A stretch of DNA of 64,000 nucleotides from Saprospiraceae bacterium (GTDB lineage: Bacteria > Bacteroidota > Bacteroidia > Chitinophagales > Saprospiraceae). The stretch's first letter is position 1, and each line of letters begins with the position of its first letter. Made by a program: the position numbers and the translations under genes. The notes beneath the pieces are model-generated. The model saw only the letters and a list, made by a program, of their open reading frames with translations, was not told the DNA's origin and ran no database searches. Location: positions 1 through 64,000 of the forward strand of contig JADJGA010000014.1 in assembly GCA_016708265.1 (NCBI GenBank), given 5' to 3'. Positions 6,941 through 16,707 of the stretch are shown piece by piece.

Positions 6941-8107
6941 TCAGGCAAGTTTCAGGTGCCTTTTCTTAAAAAGGATACCACCGATTATAAAATACAGGAT
7001 TGTAAGTATGACTATTGATATAATTTCAGGTATTATACTGGATAGATGCATATCCATTATAAGGGTTTTATTCAATGCGGATATAGCATGAGTTGGTGTC
7101 ATTAATCCCTGGATATTAATCGGATAGCCTGCAATGGTAAACAAAGCATCGCTTTGCAGAGGAAATGCGGCTCCAGTGAAAAACATAAAAAGAAACATCG
7201 GAAAATTCCCGACTACAAGGACTTCATTTGCCGATCTGGTTATTGCAGCAATTATCAGGCTGAATGCTATTATTGACAAACTCGTCAGACTTGCTATCAT
7301 GATCAATACCGATAAAGACCCTTTGTAATGAAATCCAAGAATTATTGCAGTCAGCAATGTAAGAAATACTGAAGCAATACCAACAATTAACTGTACTATG
7401 CTTATACCGCTTAAGAATTCAAAAACACTTAGTTTTGAGAGTTTTAAGCGCATGATAGTCCTGTTTTCAACCTCTGATACAAAAGCTATACTTGCTGTGA
7501 ACATAAGCATGATCAATGAAACGATGAGTATTCCGGGTACCAGCATATCAAATTCACTTATTGATGCAGATACTCCCAGCGCTGTTTCTGTCACTTGTAT
7601 TAACCTTTTGTTTCCTGTTACAAGCAGGGCATATTCATTTATGATTTCATTTGTCCAAACAGCACTTATCAGATAATTGGTATTGGTAAGGTCACCAAAA
7701 AATTCAATACCCGGAACTCTTGTACTGTCATTAAGCTTTCTTTTTTCAATATCACCGGAAAATGATTCATTTATGACTATCAGTGCATCGGCTTTTTTGT
7801 CCTTAATATTTTCAATACCGGATATCTTATCTTTTACAGTATTGAAAGTGAATGGAATTGCTGTTGAATCAGTCTTAAAACTTTTTAAATAAGCTATTAG
7901 GTCAATGCCATGATTTATTTTGGTGTCATTGATAAGTTGTCCGGTATCATTATTCAGGATAAGCACATCATACTGTGGTTTAGATGTTTCTGTGATGAGA
8001 AAATAAACAAAAATGAAGAAAGGACCCATGGACAAGGATAGCAGGAGGATCCAATAGCTTCTTATTTGTTCTTTGAGGCTTTTTATGATTATGCTTAATG
8101 TTTTCAT
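6941..8107 (-). CDS. ABC-2 type transporter permease
   Basis: This 388-residue permease has one N-terminal helix (residues 15-38), a periplasmic domain (about 40-180) and five to six C-terminal helices (about 185-380), the layout of ABC-2/YhgE-like export permeases. The start ATG overlaps the stop of the ATPase gene by 4 bases (ATGA), so the pair is coupled and must work as one exporter. The substrate is unknown; relatives export drugs, lipids or peptides. Confidence 0.85.
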   Translation of the reverse strand: MKTLSIIIKSLKEQIRSYWILLLSLSMGPFFIFVYFLITETSKPQYDVLILNNDTGQLINDTKINHGIDLIAYLKSFKTDSTAIPFTFNTVKDKISGIENIKDKKADALIVINESFSGDIEKRKLNDSTRVPGIEFFGDLTNTNYLISAVWTNEIINEYALLVTGNKRLIQVTETALGVSASISEFDMLVPGILIVSLIMLMFTASIAFVSEVENRTIMRLKLSKLSVFEFLSGISIVQLIVGIASVFLTLLTAIILGFHYKGSLSVLIMIASLTSLSIIAFSLIIAAITRSANEVLVVGNFPMFLFMFFTGAAFPLQSDALFTIAGYPINIQGLMTPTHAISALNKTLIMDMHLSSIIPEIISIVILTILYFIIGGILFKKRHLKLA

Positions 8108-9033
8108 TGACGCAGTTTTCTTCCTGTTAAATGAATAAACACATCTTCAAGTGTGTTTTCACGAAGTTTGATCTCAGAGATCACCAATCCATTTGTTTCT
8201 GCCAGATTCTTGATTTTTGGCAATTGCTCTATTATGCTGGAATGTTTTATTGTGACAGAATCAGGATTTATTTTCACAATCATAGACAGCAATGCTAATT
8301 TTTCAGCAAAAATGTTTAAAGCACTTTCTTCGCAATTTTCCAAAACAAGTTCGAGAATATCACCCTCTCCGACAGTTCTTTTCAGGTTTTGTGGTGTATC
8401 CAATAACAACAATTTCCCCCGGTCGATAATCGCTACCCGATCTGAAAGCCGGTCGGCCTCATCCATGTTGTGAGTTGTCAGTATGATGGTTTTCTCCCTC
8501 CCGAAAGCCTTAATAAAATCCCGGACCAAAATCCGGCTTTGAGGATCTAATCCTGCTTCAGGTTCATCAAGGACAAGTATTTCAGGGTTATGGATAAGAG
8601 CCAGGCAAATGTTGAGCCTGCGTTTCATTCCACCCGATAAGTTTGCAGCCAGGATATTTGTTTTGTCCTCCAGCCCAAGCATTTTCAGCAATTCTGCAGC
8701 TCTCTTCTTCACGGTTTTAGATGTAAGTCCATACATTTGGCCTATGAACATCAATTGTTCGAAACAGGTGAGTCTAGGGTAGAAAATATTTTCCTGCGGG
8801 CAGTATCCGATGAGAGACTTGTAGTCATTACTGCTGCTGCCTTCAAAGCTTATTTTTCCTTCAGTGGCTTGCAATAGTCCGCATATCATCGTGATCACTG
8901 TTGTTTTTCCGGCTCCGTTTGGGCCCAGCAAACCAAATATTTCATTTTTTTGAATATCAAAACTTATACCATCAACAGCTGTAAATTCTCCAAACTTTTT
9001 TTTAAGACCATCTATTTTTATCATTGTTGCCAT
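8104..9033 (-). CDS. ABC transporter ATP-binding protein
   Basis: All ATPase motifs are present: Walker A GPNGAGKT, Q-loop near 'CPQENIF', signature LSGGM, Walker B ILVLDEPEAGLDP and H-loop TTHNM. The C-terminal 80 residues resemble the accessory domain of CcmA/NatA-type ATPases ('ENTLEDVFIHLTG'). The frame is open to 9081, but the ABC fold begins at MIKIDGLKK, so the start is 9033 or 9024; residues before that look like read-through. It is coupled to the downstream permease. Confidence 0.88.
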   Translation of the reverse strand: MATMIKIDGLKKKFGEFTAVDGISFDIQKNEIFGLLGPNGAGKTTVITMICGLLQATEGKISFEGSSSNDYKSLIGYCPQENIFYPRLTCFEQLMFIGQMYGLTSKTVKKRAAELLKMLGLEDKTNILAANLSGGMKRRLNICLALIHNPEILVLDEPEAGLDPQSRILVRDFIKAFGREKTIILTTHNMDEADRLSDRVAIIDRGKLLLLDTPQNLKRTVGEGDILELVLENCEESALNIFAEKLALLSMIVKINPDSVTIKHSSIIEQLPKIKNLAETNGLVISEIKLRENTLEDVFIHLTGRKLRQ

Positions 9034-9139
9034 CAGCGTATATTTCCTGGATTTCGAAGATATAAGTAATGTTTTTCCCAACTGTAAATTTACAATTCAT
9101 TTTTATCTTTTATAAAAGTATAGTAAAATTTATCAGATG

Positions 9140-9874
9140 TCAAAGGTACACAGGTTTTATTTTTTTTAAATTCAGCAATATCCGCATATTTCTGTGAAAA
9201 TCATTTACAATAATTTTATGTAAAAAGGGATATATCCATTTATCACGAAAATGAGAATCACTTTTATAATAACTTACATGAATTACTTTGGTACGTTCAC
9301 TTCCAATATCCAGAAATTTAATTTTCTGAACTCCACTCGATTTATTCCCTTCGATATAGCTGAATTCTAATACTTTTTCTGTTGTATCTATCTTAATGAT
9401 CTCAAATGCAACCGGCAGATTATAAATTCCGAACAGAAGTTTAAGGTTTAAAAAATAAATTTGCCCTGTATCAACTTTTATTACCGGATCGTGATTATAA
9501 TAAATATTGTCAGGGACTTTCTGTAATAGCAATCCAAATGATATATTCTTACCATTCCATGATTTTGAGGGATTTGCGGACAAATAACCTTGCCAGATAT
9601 CCTCTAAATTATCATTCAGGAAAAAATTTATTTCGTTTTTTCTATATGGAGATAAATCTTTTACACTATTCCAGGAGGGATGTATATCGCTAAATTGATG
9701 CTTGTTCTCAGCAATCAGGCATGCAATGTATTTCCTGATTTTTCTTTGCTGAATTTGTTCCATTTTAATATCATCCAGTCTGAGCTGGCCATAAGTTTGT
9801 ATTTGAAAGCAAATACATACACTCACAATTAAGTACATAAAACCTATCCTCATATTCAATAAAATTATTTTCAT
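9140..9874 (-). CDS. Secreted protein of unknown function
   Basis: This 244-residue protein has a hydrophobic N-terminal stretch (residues 7-25) ending near 'QTYGQ', probably a signal peptide. The mature part is rich in aromatic and charged residues; 'WQGYLSANP', 'YIEGNKSSGVQKIKF' and 'DKWIYPFLHKIIVNDFHRNM' stand out. No family is recognised with confidence. It could be a lipid-binding SRPBCC-like fold, but that is a guess. The start overlaps the stop of the upstream T9SS hydrolase by 4 bases (ATGA), which suggests co-expression and an extracytoplasmic role. Confidence 0.65.
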   Translation of the reverse strand: MKIILLNMRIGFMYLIVSVCICFQIQTYGQLRLDDIKMEQIQQRKIRKYIACLIAENKHQFSDIHPSWNSVKDLSPYRKNEINFFLNDNLEDIWQGYLSANPSKSWNGKNISFGLLLQKVPDNIYYNHDPVIKVDTGQIYFLNLKLLFGIYNLPVAFEIIKIDTTEKVLEFSYIEGNKSSGVQKIKFLDIGSERTKVIHVSYYKSDSHFRDKWIYPFLHKIIVNDFHRNMRILLNLKKIKPVYL

Positions 9875-11061
9875 TGCCTTATTATTTTTCTTGCAAAGTG
9901 TTGTCCGGCAACAGTCATTTTCAACAAATAAATTCCTGCCGGTAAATATTCTTTTAAATTTATTTTTATTTTTTCATTTGTCTTGATGTTTGAAAAATTT
10001 TGAGAAAATAATTTGCTTCCATTCATTGAATACAAATCAATAATAATTATACTTTTTATTGATTGATCACACTGAATAAATATCTGATCATTGAAAGGAT
10101 TGGGAAATATTTCAATATTGAAAGTTACAGCGGTTTCAATATAAGAATCAGGATTGCAAAGCACACATGTTTTTTCAAAAAGGATATTTGTGTCAGTGGC
10201 AATCAGCGAATCAAATTGAGCACCTTTCAAGCAATCACCTTTCAATTCGTATTTTAACCAGGGCAGTAAATATCTGTTAATAACATCATGCTGTTCCTTA
10301 CGTGTAATAGTTGGCTGAGGTTTGCATGTTGATTCCCCAAAACTGCACAATAAATTATTATCAGCCATCTGGCAATGGCTTCCACCACTAATACTAATGA
10401 AAGTCTTGCAACTGCTTAGCAAAGAGCCATACATAGGTATTTGATTAGCCGGAGGGGGAGTAACACAATCATTACCTCCTGCAAATATAAGTGAAGGAAT
10501 ATTAAGGCCAGTTGCTGCCAGTATAGCAGAAGGATTTGTTTCGGCAGGTGCGAGAGTCGCTAAGGTTTTTATTGCAGGATTGAACTGTGCGGCAAGAAAA
10601 GCAGAACCTCCTCCCATGCTATGTCCCATAACGCAATTCATAGAGTCAATACGATTATAAAACAAAGAAGAATTTATCTGACCAAGCGCATTTAATTCAG
10701 AAATTACAAAAGCGATGTCTTTTCCAAACTCAATATGTGAGGGAGTTAAACCTGATTCTGTCTTTGGAAATGCAATAATAAATCCCTCTGGTACAAGGGC
10801 ATCCCAAATATTCTTATATGCGTCCCATGACATTACAAAACCATGTCCGAAACTAATTACAGGAAATTTATCATGGTTAGCATTTGCAACCGGTACATTA
10901 TTTCCCGGAACATCAGCCGGATAATATATTTCAGTAGTAATATTTCGGTTATTTCGGGTTTTATCAACCAAGGTAATTGTAGTATGTCCGATTTCAAATG
11001 CTTGTCCAATAAGATTGCTGCAAAGGAGAACTGCAAAAAGGAGGAGAAGATTATTTTTCAT
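9871..11061 (-). CDS. Secreted alpha/beta hydrolase with T9SS sorting domain
   Basis: The signal peptide is residues 1-19 (cut after LIGQA). The alpha/beta-hydrolase core resembles the chlorophyllase / PAF-acetylhydrolase-like group: 'FGHGFVMSWDAY' (oxyanion loop), nucleophile Ser in GHSMGGGSA (about residue 147), Asp in 'AGGNDCVTP' and His in 'SGGSHCQ'. The last 85 residues are a T9SS type A sorting domain ('IFPNPFNDQIFI', 'PAGIYLLKM', ending ARKIIRQ), so the enzyme is exported to the surface. The natural ester is unknown. It is the first gene of a two-gene unit with the 9140-9874 gene. Confidence 0.85.
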   Translation of the reverse strand: MKNNLLLLFAVLLCSNLIGQAFEIGHTTITLVDKTRNNRNITTEIYYPADVPGNNVPVANANHDKFPVISFGHGFVMSWDAYKNIWDALVPEGFIIAFPKTESGLTPSHIEFGKDIAFVISELNALGQINSSLFYNRIDSMNCVMGHSMGGGSAFLAAQFNPAIKTLATLAPAETNPSAILAATGLNIPSLIFAGGNDCVTPPPANQIPMYGSLLSSCKTFISISGGSHCQMADNNLLCSFGESTCKPQPTITRKEQHDVINRYLLPWLKYELKGDCLKGAQFDSLIATDTNILFEKTCVLCNPDSYIETAVTFNIEIFPNPFNDQIFIQCDQSIKSIIIIDLYSMNGSKLFSQNFSNIKTNEKIKINLKEYLPAGIYLLKMTVAGQHFARKIIRQ

Positions 11062-11300
11062 TGTTTTTATTTTCAGTGATTATTGAGTTGAATCCATATT
11101 AATGTTTTTTATTACTTATCTTTTTATATCTTCCACGTTATATTTAATTTGTCACCTTAAAATTCTGCATAAAATCATTTTCTTCGATTTTGTACCCGCT
11201 ATCGCAGGTATGCAGTTAAATCAGGTCAGGCATATCAACAGCAATTTAGCCTTATACACATAATAGTTCAGGGATTTTTAGTTAATATGTGCTGAGTTTT

Positions 11301-12263
11301 TTATTCCAGGGTTAATAATGCTTCTGCTTTATTGTTCCACAGTATAATTCTTTGCTCCAGACTTGATGTAACAATTCTGTTTCCTTTTTTATTCCAGGAT
11401 ACACCCCATAAATAGTCTTCAGACTTACCTTCATAAATAAGATTGCCATTTATATCCCAAATTCTTAATGCATCACTTGCTGATGCCAATCTGTTCCCTT
11501 TTGGGTTCCAGGTCAAATTTCTGTATTCACCTTTGCTGATGTCAATTGATTCTAAAAGGTCACATTGTTCATCCCAGTATTGAAGTAATGATTTATCTTT
11601 TTCATCACCATAGTCACCTGTAACAAAAAAAGTGCCCGATTTGTGCCAGGCAACACTTAACATCAATACTTCTTCAGGTCTGTGCTTTATTGATTTTAGC
11701 AAATTTCCATCAAAGTCAAAAATACGTATTTTATTACTAACCGTTGTAAGAATATTTTTGTGAGGGTGCCAATCAATAGCTGTAATGCCTTTAGTAGAAT
11801 TGTTTTCATTCATAAACTTTCTTATCAATTCACCTTTTATATTGTAAATCAATACTTGTCCTTCATTGTCCGCAACAGCTAAATATTCACCTGTATAATT
11901 CCAGTCTATTCCTCTTGCTCCATCGGGAGCTATACCATTCAATTCAATCTTTTTATTGGTTTCCAGATTAATAATAGCCGATTTGTCTTCCGATAATTGT
12001 GTTGCTAATGCAATAATGCTTTTTGATGGATGCCATTCTACACGAGTTATCGTGTTTTTTACAGGAAATGATTTGTATAGCTTTAGATTCTTTTCACTAT
12101 AAATTTTCAGGGAATCAATGTTACCTCCAATCGCAATAAATTTCCCATCAGGACTCCAGTCTGTAGTCCAAAGAATTTCTCTGACAGCTGTTTTTTGAGC
12201 GAAGGTTTGACTAAATACAATCAATAATAGAAAAATAAAGACTGCCGATTTTTGATATCTCAT
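11301..12263 (-). CDS. Periplasmic WD40-repeat beta-propeller protein
   Basis: The signal peptide is residues 1-22 (ending TFAQ). Seven WD40-like blades follow, each with the phrase 'W(S/H/N)P.G..(I/L)A' and an 'I.(I/L)(Y/W)D' strand: 'WTTDWSPDGKFIA', 'VEWHPSKSIIA', 'IDWNYTGEYLA', 'IDWHPHKNIL', 'VAWHKSGTFF', 'LTWNPKGNRLA', 'VSWNKKGNRI'. The length (320) fits exactly one seven-bladed propeller with no extra domain, so it is probably a scaffold. The partner is unknown. Confidence 0.82.
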   Translation of the reverse strand: MRYQKSAVFIFLLLIVFSQTFAQKTAVREILWTTDWSPDGKFIAIGGNIDSLKIYSEKNLKLYKSFPVKNTITRVEWHPSKSIIALATQLSEDKSAIINLETNKKIELNGIAPDGARGIDWNYTGEYLAVADNEGQVLIYNIKGELIRKFMNENNSTKGITAIDWHPHKNILTTVSNKIRIFDFDGNLLKSIKHRPEEVLMLSVAWHKSGTFFVTGDYGDEKDKSLLQYWDEQCDLLESIDISKGEYRNLTWNPKGNRLASASDALRIWDINGNLIYEGKSEDYLWGVSWNKKGNRIVTSSLEQRIILWNNKAEALLTLE

Positions 12264-12828
12264 TTAATTATCGTTGTTTTTAATGTACGATTCCAGGCAT
12301 TTTTAGGTACTCCCCATTTATTGGACAGAAAAAGTCAAAATATAAGTTGAGAGAAAACACAAATATATTTTTTTCGAAATAAAGAAAAAAATTTTTATAG
12401 TCTTTTCTCCTTTGTCCCGAAAGTTTTCTTTTCAAAACAAAGTTAAAACTAAAATTTTACTTTTCAGCCAATAATTGGAGTTATTCTTATTTTGTAATTT
12501 ATGTTGTTTTTACCACCCAAAAAAAAGTTTATTCCACCTGAAGTCTGAATTACTCAAAATAAAAACAATCAGAACATTGATTTTTATAAGTAATTGAAAT
12601 TAAGCTTTATATAAGTGTTGTGTTGTGCCTTTGAAGACAACAATTTATAGGAGTAAACTAAGCTGAGCACTTAGTTTCACTCCCTTATTTCATAAGTGTT
12701 CAAAACCAATGAATGTTCTCATAACACATTTTTATATGGCAGCCATAGATACTGCACCCAGAGAAAATCTAAATTGGCTTTAAAGTCATTAACCTATAAA
12801 GCTGAACATCATTGCTGCGCTATAAATA
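12264..12828. other. 565-bp intergenic region, no gene seen
   Basis: This is AT-rich and stop-rich in all frames, between the WD40 gene and the HmuY-like gene, both on the minus strand. An inverted repeat GGAGTAAACTAAG / CTTAGTTTCACTCC lies at 12650-12683 without a convincing T-run, so I do not call it a terminator. I found no recognisable coding remnant. Confidence 0.6.
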
Positions 12829-13443
12829 CTAAAATGTTCTTGTTCCATTGTCCTGATAGACATACCTCACCGCATATTTTATCTTAACAGGAAAAGTAGG
12901 TGGTGTTACAGGATTTCCGTTAGAATCAACAGGAGTAGCACTAAGAATCTCCATTTTTGCATATTTACCATCCGAAGTTTTGAAAATAAAGACTTTACCA
13001 GCAATTGGTGCAAATGTATGACTAGTACTATTATAAACACCCCAATCTTCAGATTTAATTGCAGGATTGCCAGTCTGATCAACACGATATCCTCCCTCGG
13101 GTGCTTCCTTCATTTCATCGAATATACCATTCTGGATCAATACTCCTGCACTGCCCGGACCACTAATACCACTATTGACATTAAATGTTGTCAATTTTAA
13201 ACCAAAATCCCACTTAGCGGTCTGTACTTCGCTTTCTGCTATTGTCGATCCGGTTTTAAAACTGAAATATGTATATTTTCCTGTCTGAGGATTAGCATCC
13301 GTTAAAAGATCAGTAGTCTTTACTGGTGCAGGTTCAACTTCTTTGTCACATGAAACAAAAAATAATACCGTAAACACAAAAATACTCATTTGTAAAATTC
13401 CTGTAAAACGAAGACTACCTGGATAAAAAATATTCTTAAGCAT
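12829..13443 (-). CDS. hmuY: HmuY-family haem-binding lipoprotein
   Basis: This is a 204-residue lipoprotein with lipobox FVSC at residue 32, just after a hydrophobic segment. The HmuY fold shows in its usual order: 'YTYFSFKTGS', 'AKWDFGLKLTTFNVN', 'ISGPGSAGV', 'WGVYNSTSHTFAP', 'FKTSDGKYAKMEI' and the closing 'YAVRYVYQDNGTRTF'. HmuY proteins sit on the outer membrane, bind haem and hand it to a TonB receptor. The upstream gene is such a receptor, 29 bases away, as in the hmuYR pairs of Porphyromonas, though there hmuY comes first. The start could also be the ATG at 13389, with a shorter signal. Confidence 0.85.
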   Translation of the reverse strand: MLKNIFYPGSLRFTGILQMSIFVFTVLFFVSCDKEVEPAPVKTTDLLTDANPQTGKYTYFSFKTGSTIAESEVQTAKWDFGLKLTTFNVNSGISGPGSAGVLIQNGIFDEMKEAPEGGYRVDQTGNPAIKSEDWGVYNSTSHTFAPIAGKVFIFKTSDGKYAKMEILSATPVDSNGNPVTPPTFPVKIKYAVRYVYQDNGTRTF

Positions 13444-13472
13444 AATAAATTATTGTTTTGTTTAGTAAAAAA

Positions 13473-15587
13473 TTAAAAATTCCATTGTATTGAACCGAGC
13501 ACGTTTATGCCTGGATTATGAGGTATATTTAGGGCATCGGTCTGATTTAAAATATTGTTAACGCTAAATTGTGCTGTAATGTTTTCACTCAGTCTCTTCT
13601 GTACGCTGAAATTGAGCAATGTGTTTCCTTTGGCATATTCATCATTCATATTGGCAAAACCATTACCGTCTAGGTCTATAACACCCCACTTGCTTCTGTA
13701 AATCAATCTAACAGATCCTCCAAAACCGGTCTTTGCATCGTTATAATTAATCTTAAAATTGAACATGTGGGGACTTCTTCCAATTAGACCACCATAATCT
13801 GAGAGAGTCATCCTTCTGCTTGCACCGAGTGGTTCATCTCTTCCGAAAACCTTATCATCTAGTATGTTACTGACAATATCCTGATCCCCGGTCAAAAGAA
13901 ACTGATAGCCTGAATTCCAGTCAATTGATTTCCTGATTGTGCCCCCTATATTGAATTCTATTCCGCCGGTAAATGCTTTTTTTATATTCATATAACTGAA
14001 AACCAGGGAATTATTATTGGTATATGCTACCGGAATATAATTGATAAGATCTCTTACATTATTATAAAAAATGTTAACATCAATATTAAAAGATTTAAAC
14101 TTATAATTTGTACCGAAATTGAACCCGTGAGACACTTCCGGATCCAATTTCCTGATAAGATAAGCTTCCGGAAGAATTTTTGTCACCAATCCCTGAGCAA
14201 GTTGTTTTTCAAGTTCCTCGACTGAAAATTCACTGGCACCATAAACCCTGTAACCCTGTGCGGCAGGATTGACAAAGTATAAATACAATTGCCTGAAATC
14301 AGGGGATTTGAATCCGCTTCCGTACGAAAAATTGATTTTATGTCTGTCGCTGATCCTGTATTGTGCTGAAATCTTAGGAGTAAGTCTGTTTGAGTATGCT
14401 GAATTAATGTCATACCTCAAACCAGTAATTACAGTCCACCTCTCACTTTTTTTCCAATCGTGCTGAAGTAAAAAATATGCGACATTGAGAGTTTTATCTG
14501 ATCTGTATCGTGAGGTCTCAACAGTCTGAAAATTATATCCGATTCCTGCTGTCAAATGTTGGTTTTCACTGAAATTCCAATCGAGTTGTTCCTCAATCTT
14601 ATAGTAACCATGTTTAAAATCGTCTTTATAATATTGTTCCGAACTACCGATATGTTTAAGATCCTGCAGGTAACTGTAATAACTCAGGTAGAATTTTAAG
14701 GTAGACCGCAGATTGCCTGTAAAATAATTAGTAAAAGTTGGATTGATATTGAATTCCGTAGTCTTACCTGATCCGGATATGTTTATTTCTTCACTATTAA
14801 TTGCAAAATAAGATTTTTGGATACCCTGGAAGAACCTGTTATTCCATGTAAGTCTGGCCTTTTCTGTAAATCTGTGCAGGAATTTAACATGAAATGATGC
14901 ACTCCTGTTTGGGTCCATTGTTTTCTCAACTGATGATTTATTCAGATCATATCCCTGCGAAGAATTGAAATTTCCAAAAAGATAGAGTGTTGATTTCTTG
15001 TTATCAAGATTGGCAGAAGCATAGATATCAGATTTTAAGAAGCTTCCCAACCCGATACCACCAGAAAAATATTTTTTCCTTCGCTCTTCGGTTATAATAT
15101 TGATGACTCCACCCATTGCTTCACTGCCGTAGAGAGCAGAAGATGGTCCTTTTATGACTTCAATCCTTCTGATATTACCAATTGTAAATCTCGACAGGTC
15201 AATTATACCTCCATGTCTGCCGATCAAGGGCTCACCGTCCAGCATTATAAGTGTATAATCGGGAGCCATTCCCTGAATCTGGATACCATTTCCAAAAACT
15301 CCTCCTCCAACTGATGTGCTACCGGTACCTGATGCGAGGAACAATCCTGTCTGTTCCTCAAGAATTTCATTTAGTCTCAAACTGCCTGATAGCTGTATGT
15401 TTCTTGAATTGATCAAAAGTGCAGGTACAGTTACATTACTCAATTGCCTTTCATTTCGTGTAGCTGTAATGATCAATTCATCAATTTCCTTATGCATTAA
15501 ACTATCATCAGGAAAATTTTGTGCCTTAAGTACCGAAAACTGAATTATTGTCAGGAAAGTGACAGTTATAAAATAAAATTTGGACAT
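13473..15587 (-). CDS. hmuR: TonB-dependent receptor (HmuR-like)
   Basis: The frame is open to 15647, but the signal peptide starts at MSKFYFITVTFLTII, so the ATG at 15587 is chosen (704 residues). The plug domain begins with 'ELIITATRNERQ' and includes 'LNEILEEQTGLFLASG', 'IQIQGMAPDYTLIMLDG' and 'IEVIKGPSSALYGSEAMGGVINIIT'. A 22-strand-type barrel follows and ends in 'IQWNF' with terminal Phe. No carboxypeptidase-like SusC N-terminal domain is present. With the adjacent HmuY lipoprotein this predicts haem or another porphyrin as substrate, powered by TonB. The assignment to haem rests on the neighbour. Confidence 0.85.
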   Translation of the reverse strand: MSKFYFITVTFLTIIQFSVLKAQNFPDDSLMHKEIDELIITATRNERQLSNVTVPALLINSRNIQLSGSLRLNEILEEQTGLFLASGTGSTSVGGGVFGNGIQIQGMAPDYTLIMLDGEPLIGRHGGIIDLSRFTIGNIRRIEVIKGPSSALYGSEAMGGVINIITEERRKKYFSGGIGLGSFLKSDIYASANLDNKKSTLYLFGNFNSSQGYDLNKSSVEKTMDPNRSASFHVKFLHRFTEKARLTWNNRFFQGIQKSYFAINSEEINISGSGKTTEFNINPTFTNYFTGNLRSTLKFYLSYYSYLQDLKHIGSSEQYYKDDFKHGYYKIEEQLDWNFSENQHLTAGIGYNFQTVETSRYRSDKTLNVAYFLLQHDWKKSERWTVITGLRYDINSAYSNRLTPKISAQYRISDRHKINFSYGSGFKSPDFRQLYLYFVNPAAQGYRVYGASEFSVEELEKQLAQGLVTKILPEAYLIRKLDPEVSHGFNFGTNYKFKSFNIDVNIFYNNVRDLINYIPVAYTNNNSLVFSYMNIKKAFTGGIEFNIGGTIRKSIDWNSGYQFLLTGDQDIVSNILDDKVFGRDEPLGASRRMTLSDYGGLIGRSPHMFNFKINYNDAKTGFGGSVRLIYRSKWGVIDLDGNGFANMNDEYAKGNTLLNFSVQKRLSENITAQFSVNNILNQTDALNIPHNPGINVLGSIQWNF

Positions 15588-15783
15588 AAATACAATAGAA
15601 ATAAGTTTTTCCTGGTCATTCTCTGCGTCATTCCTGGTTTGATCCAAAAATAAGTTAAAAAAAACCTTCTAATGCTGAAAAAAACAATTTCAATAGAAAA
15701 AAGTTTAACCTGAAAATACCAAAGAAACTTGTCGGTTTTGGGCATGAGCCAATCCCCTGCTGACAATGGAAGAATTTGTTGAA

Positions 15784-16560
15784 TTATCCGGATAATCCTT
15801 CTATAAATCTTGCTGATACATCAAGCAACATTTCCGGAAAATCGTTATGAGGACTGTGTGTTGCATTAGGAACAATAAATTCTGATACTTTGCCCGAAAC
15901 CTTAGCTGAAATACCTTCTATCTGTTTATAGGTACCGTATTCGTCATTTTCCCCCTGTATGGCCAGTACAGGACAATTTATTTGAGGTAAAAAATGGGTA
16001 ATATTCCAGTTTCTGAATTCCTCCGATAGCCAGGTATCTGTCCATGCCCGGAACATAGCTTCAGTATTGCCTGAATGGTATTTTTCCAGTTTCAGTTTAA
16101 GTTCTGTGGTTTTATAGATTTCCAGAGCTGCTTTTATTCCGCTAATAGTTTCATTTTCAACAAAAATATGAGCTCCTTCTGTAATTATTCCCGACACTCC
16201 TTCAGGATATTTGGCACCGTAGATCAGGGCAATCGATCCCCCGTCACTGTGTCCACTTAATATTATATCTTTGATATTCAATGACGTAAGTATCTCTTTG
16301 AGTATATCAGCTTCGGTTTCCAAATAGCTGTTACCCCGTACAGGATTAGACAAACCTGATGACGTACCATAACCCTGTCTGTCATAGATCAGGAGATTGC
16401 ATTTTACCTTATTGCATAGTTTTTCGGGAAAATCTCTCCATAGTTCGATGCATCCCAGTGAGTCGTGCAAAAAGACTATGACAGGCCTGTTTTCAAATTT
16501 ATGTTTCTGAAAAACCCTCAGTTTCCCAACTGAAGTAAGAATATAAAAATGTTTATCCAT
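15784..16560 (-). CDS. Alpha/beta hydrolase, cytoplasmic
   Basis: This is a 258-residue alpha/beta-hydrolase without signal peptide. Nucleophile Ser is in GHSDGGSIAL (about residue 103), with the acid in 'GENDEYGT' and His in 'ATHSPHNDFPE'. The N-terminal 'FLHDSLGCIELWRDFP' is the oxyanion segment, and the lid is helical (about 130-190). Relatives hydrolyse esters or lactones; the substrate is unknown. It lies upstream of the haem receptor (about 200 bases) and downstream of the 10-bp repeat array, so it may be a single unit. Confidence 0.82.
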   Translation of the reverse strand: MDKHFYILTSVGKLRVFQKHKFENRPVIVFLHDSLGCIELWRDFPEKLCNKVKCNLLIYDRQGYGTSSGLSNPVRGNSYLETEADILKEILTSLNIKDIILSGHSDGGSIALIYGAKYPEGVSGIITEGAHIFVENETISGIKAALEIYKTTELKLKLEKYHSGNTEAMFRAWTDTWLSEEFRNWNITHFLPQINCPVLAIQGENDEYGTYKQIEGISAKVSGKVSEFIVPNATHSPHNDFPEMLLDVSARFIEGLSG

Positions 16561-16581
16561 TAAAAAAAAGCATACATCTTA

Positions 16582-16707
16582 CAATAACTCAATACTCAAT
16601 AACTCACTCAATAACTCAATAATTCAATAACTCAATAACTCAATAATTCAATAACTCAATAACTCAATAACTCAATAATTCAATAACTCAATAACTCAAT
16701 CACTCAT
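16582..16707. repeat. 10-bp tandem repeat CAATAACTCA, about 12 copies
   Basis: This is an array of 10-bp units alternating AATAACTC and AATAATTC forms, ending directly at the stop codon of the DUF5916 gene (16708-16710). It fills nearly all of the gap between two minus-strand genes. Non-coding; copy number probably varies by slippage. Confidence 0.9.

Noticed and set aside
6721..6948. Open frame of 75 codons on the minus strand
   Set aside because: It is out of frame with the recognisable AlbA_2 relic and overlaps the ABC permease stop by 8 bases; a chance opening in a pseudogene.
9140..9874. DUF1990-type protein
   Set aside because: One phrase is vaguely similar, not enough to name the family.
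12650..12683. Terminator of the HmuY-like gene
   Set aside because: The stem is good but there is no T-run on the minus strand, and it is 150 bases past the stop.
16582..16707. CRISPR or att array
   Set aside because: Units of 10 bp without spacers; simple tandem array.
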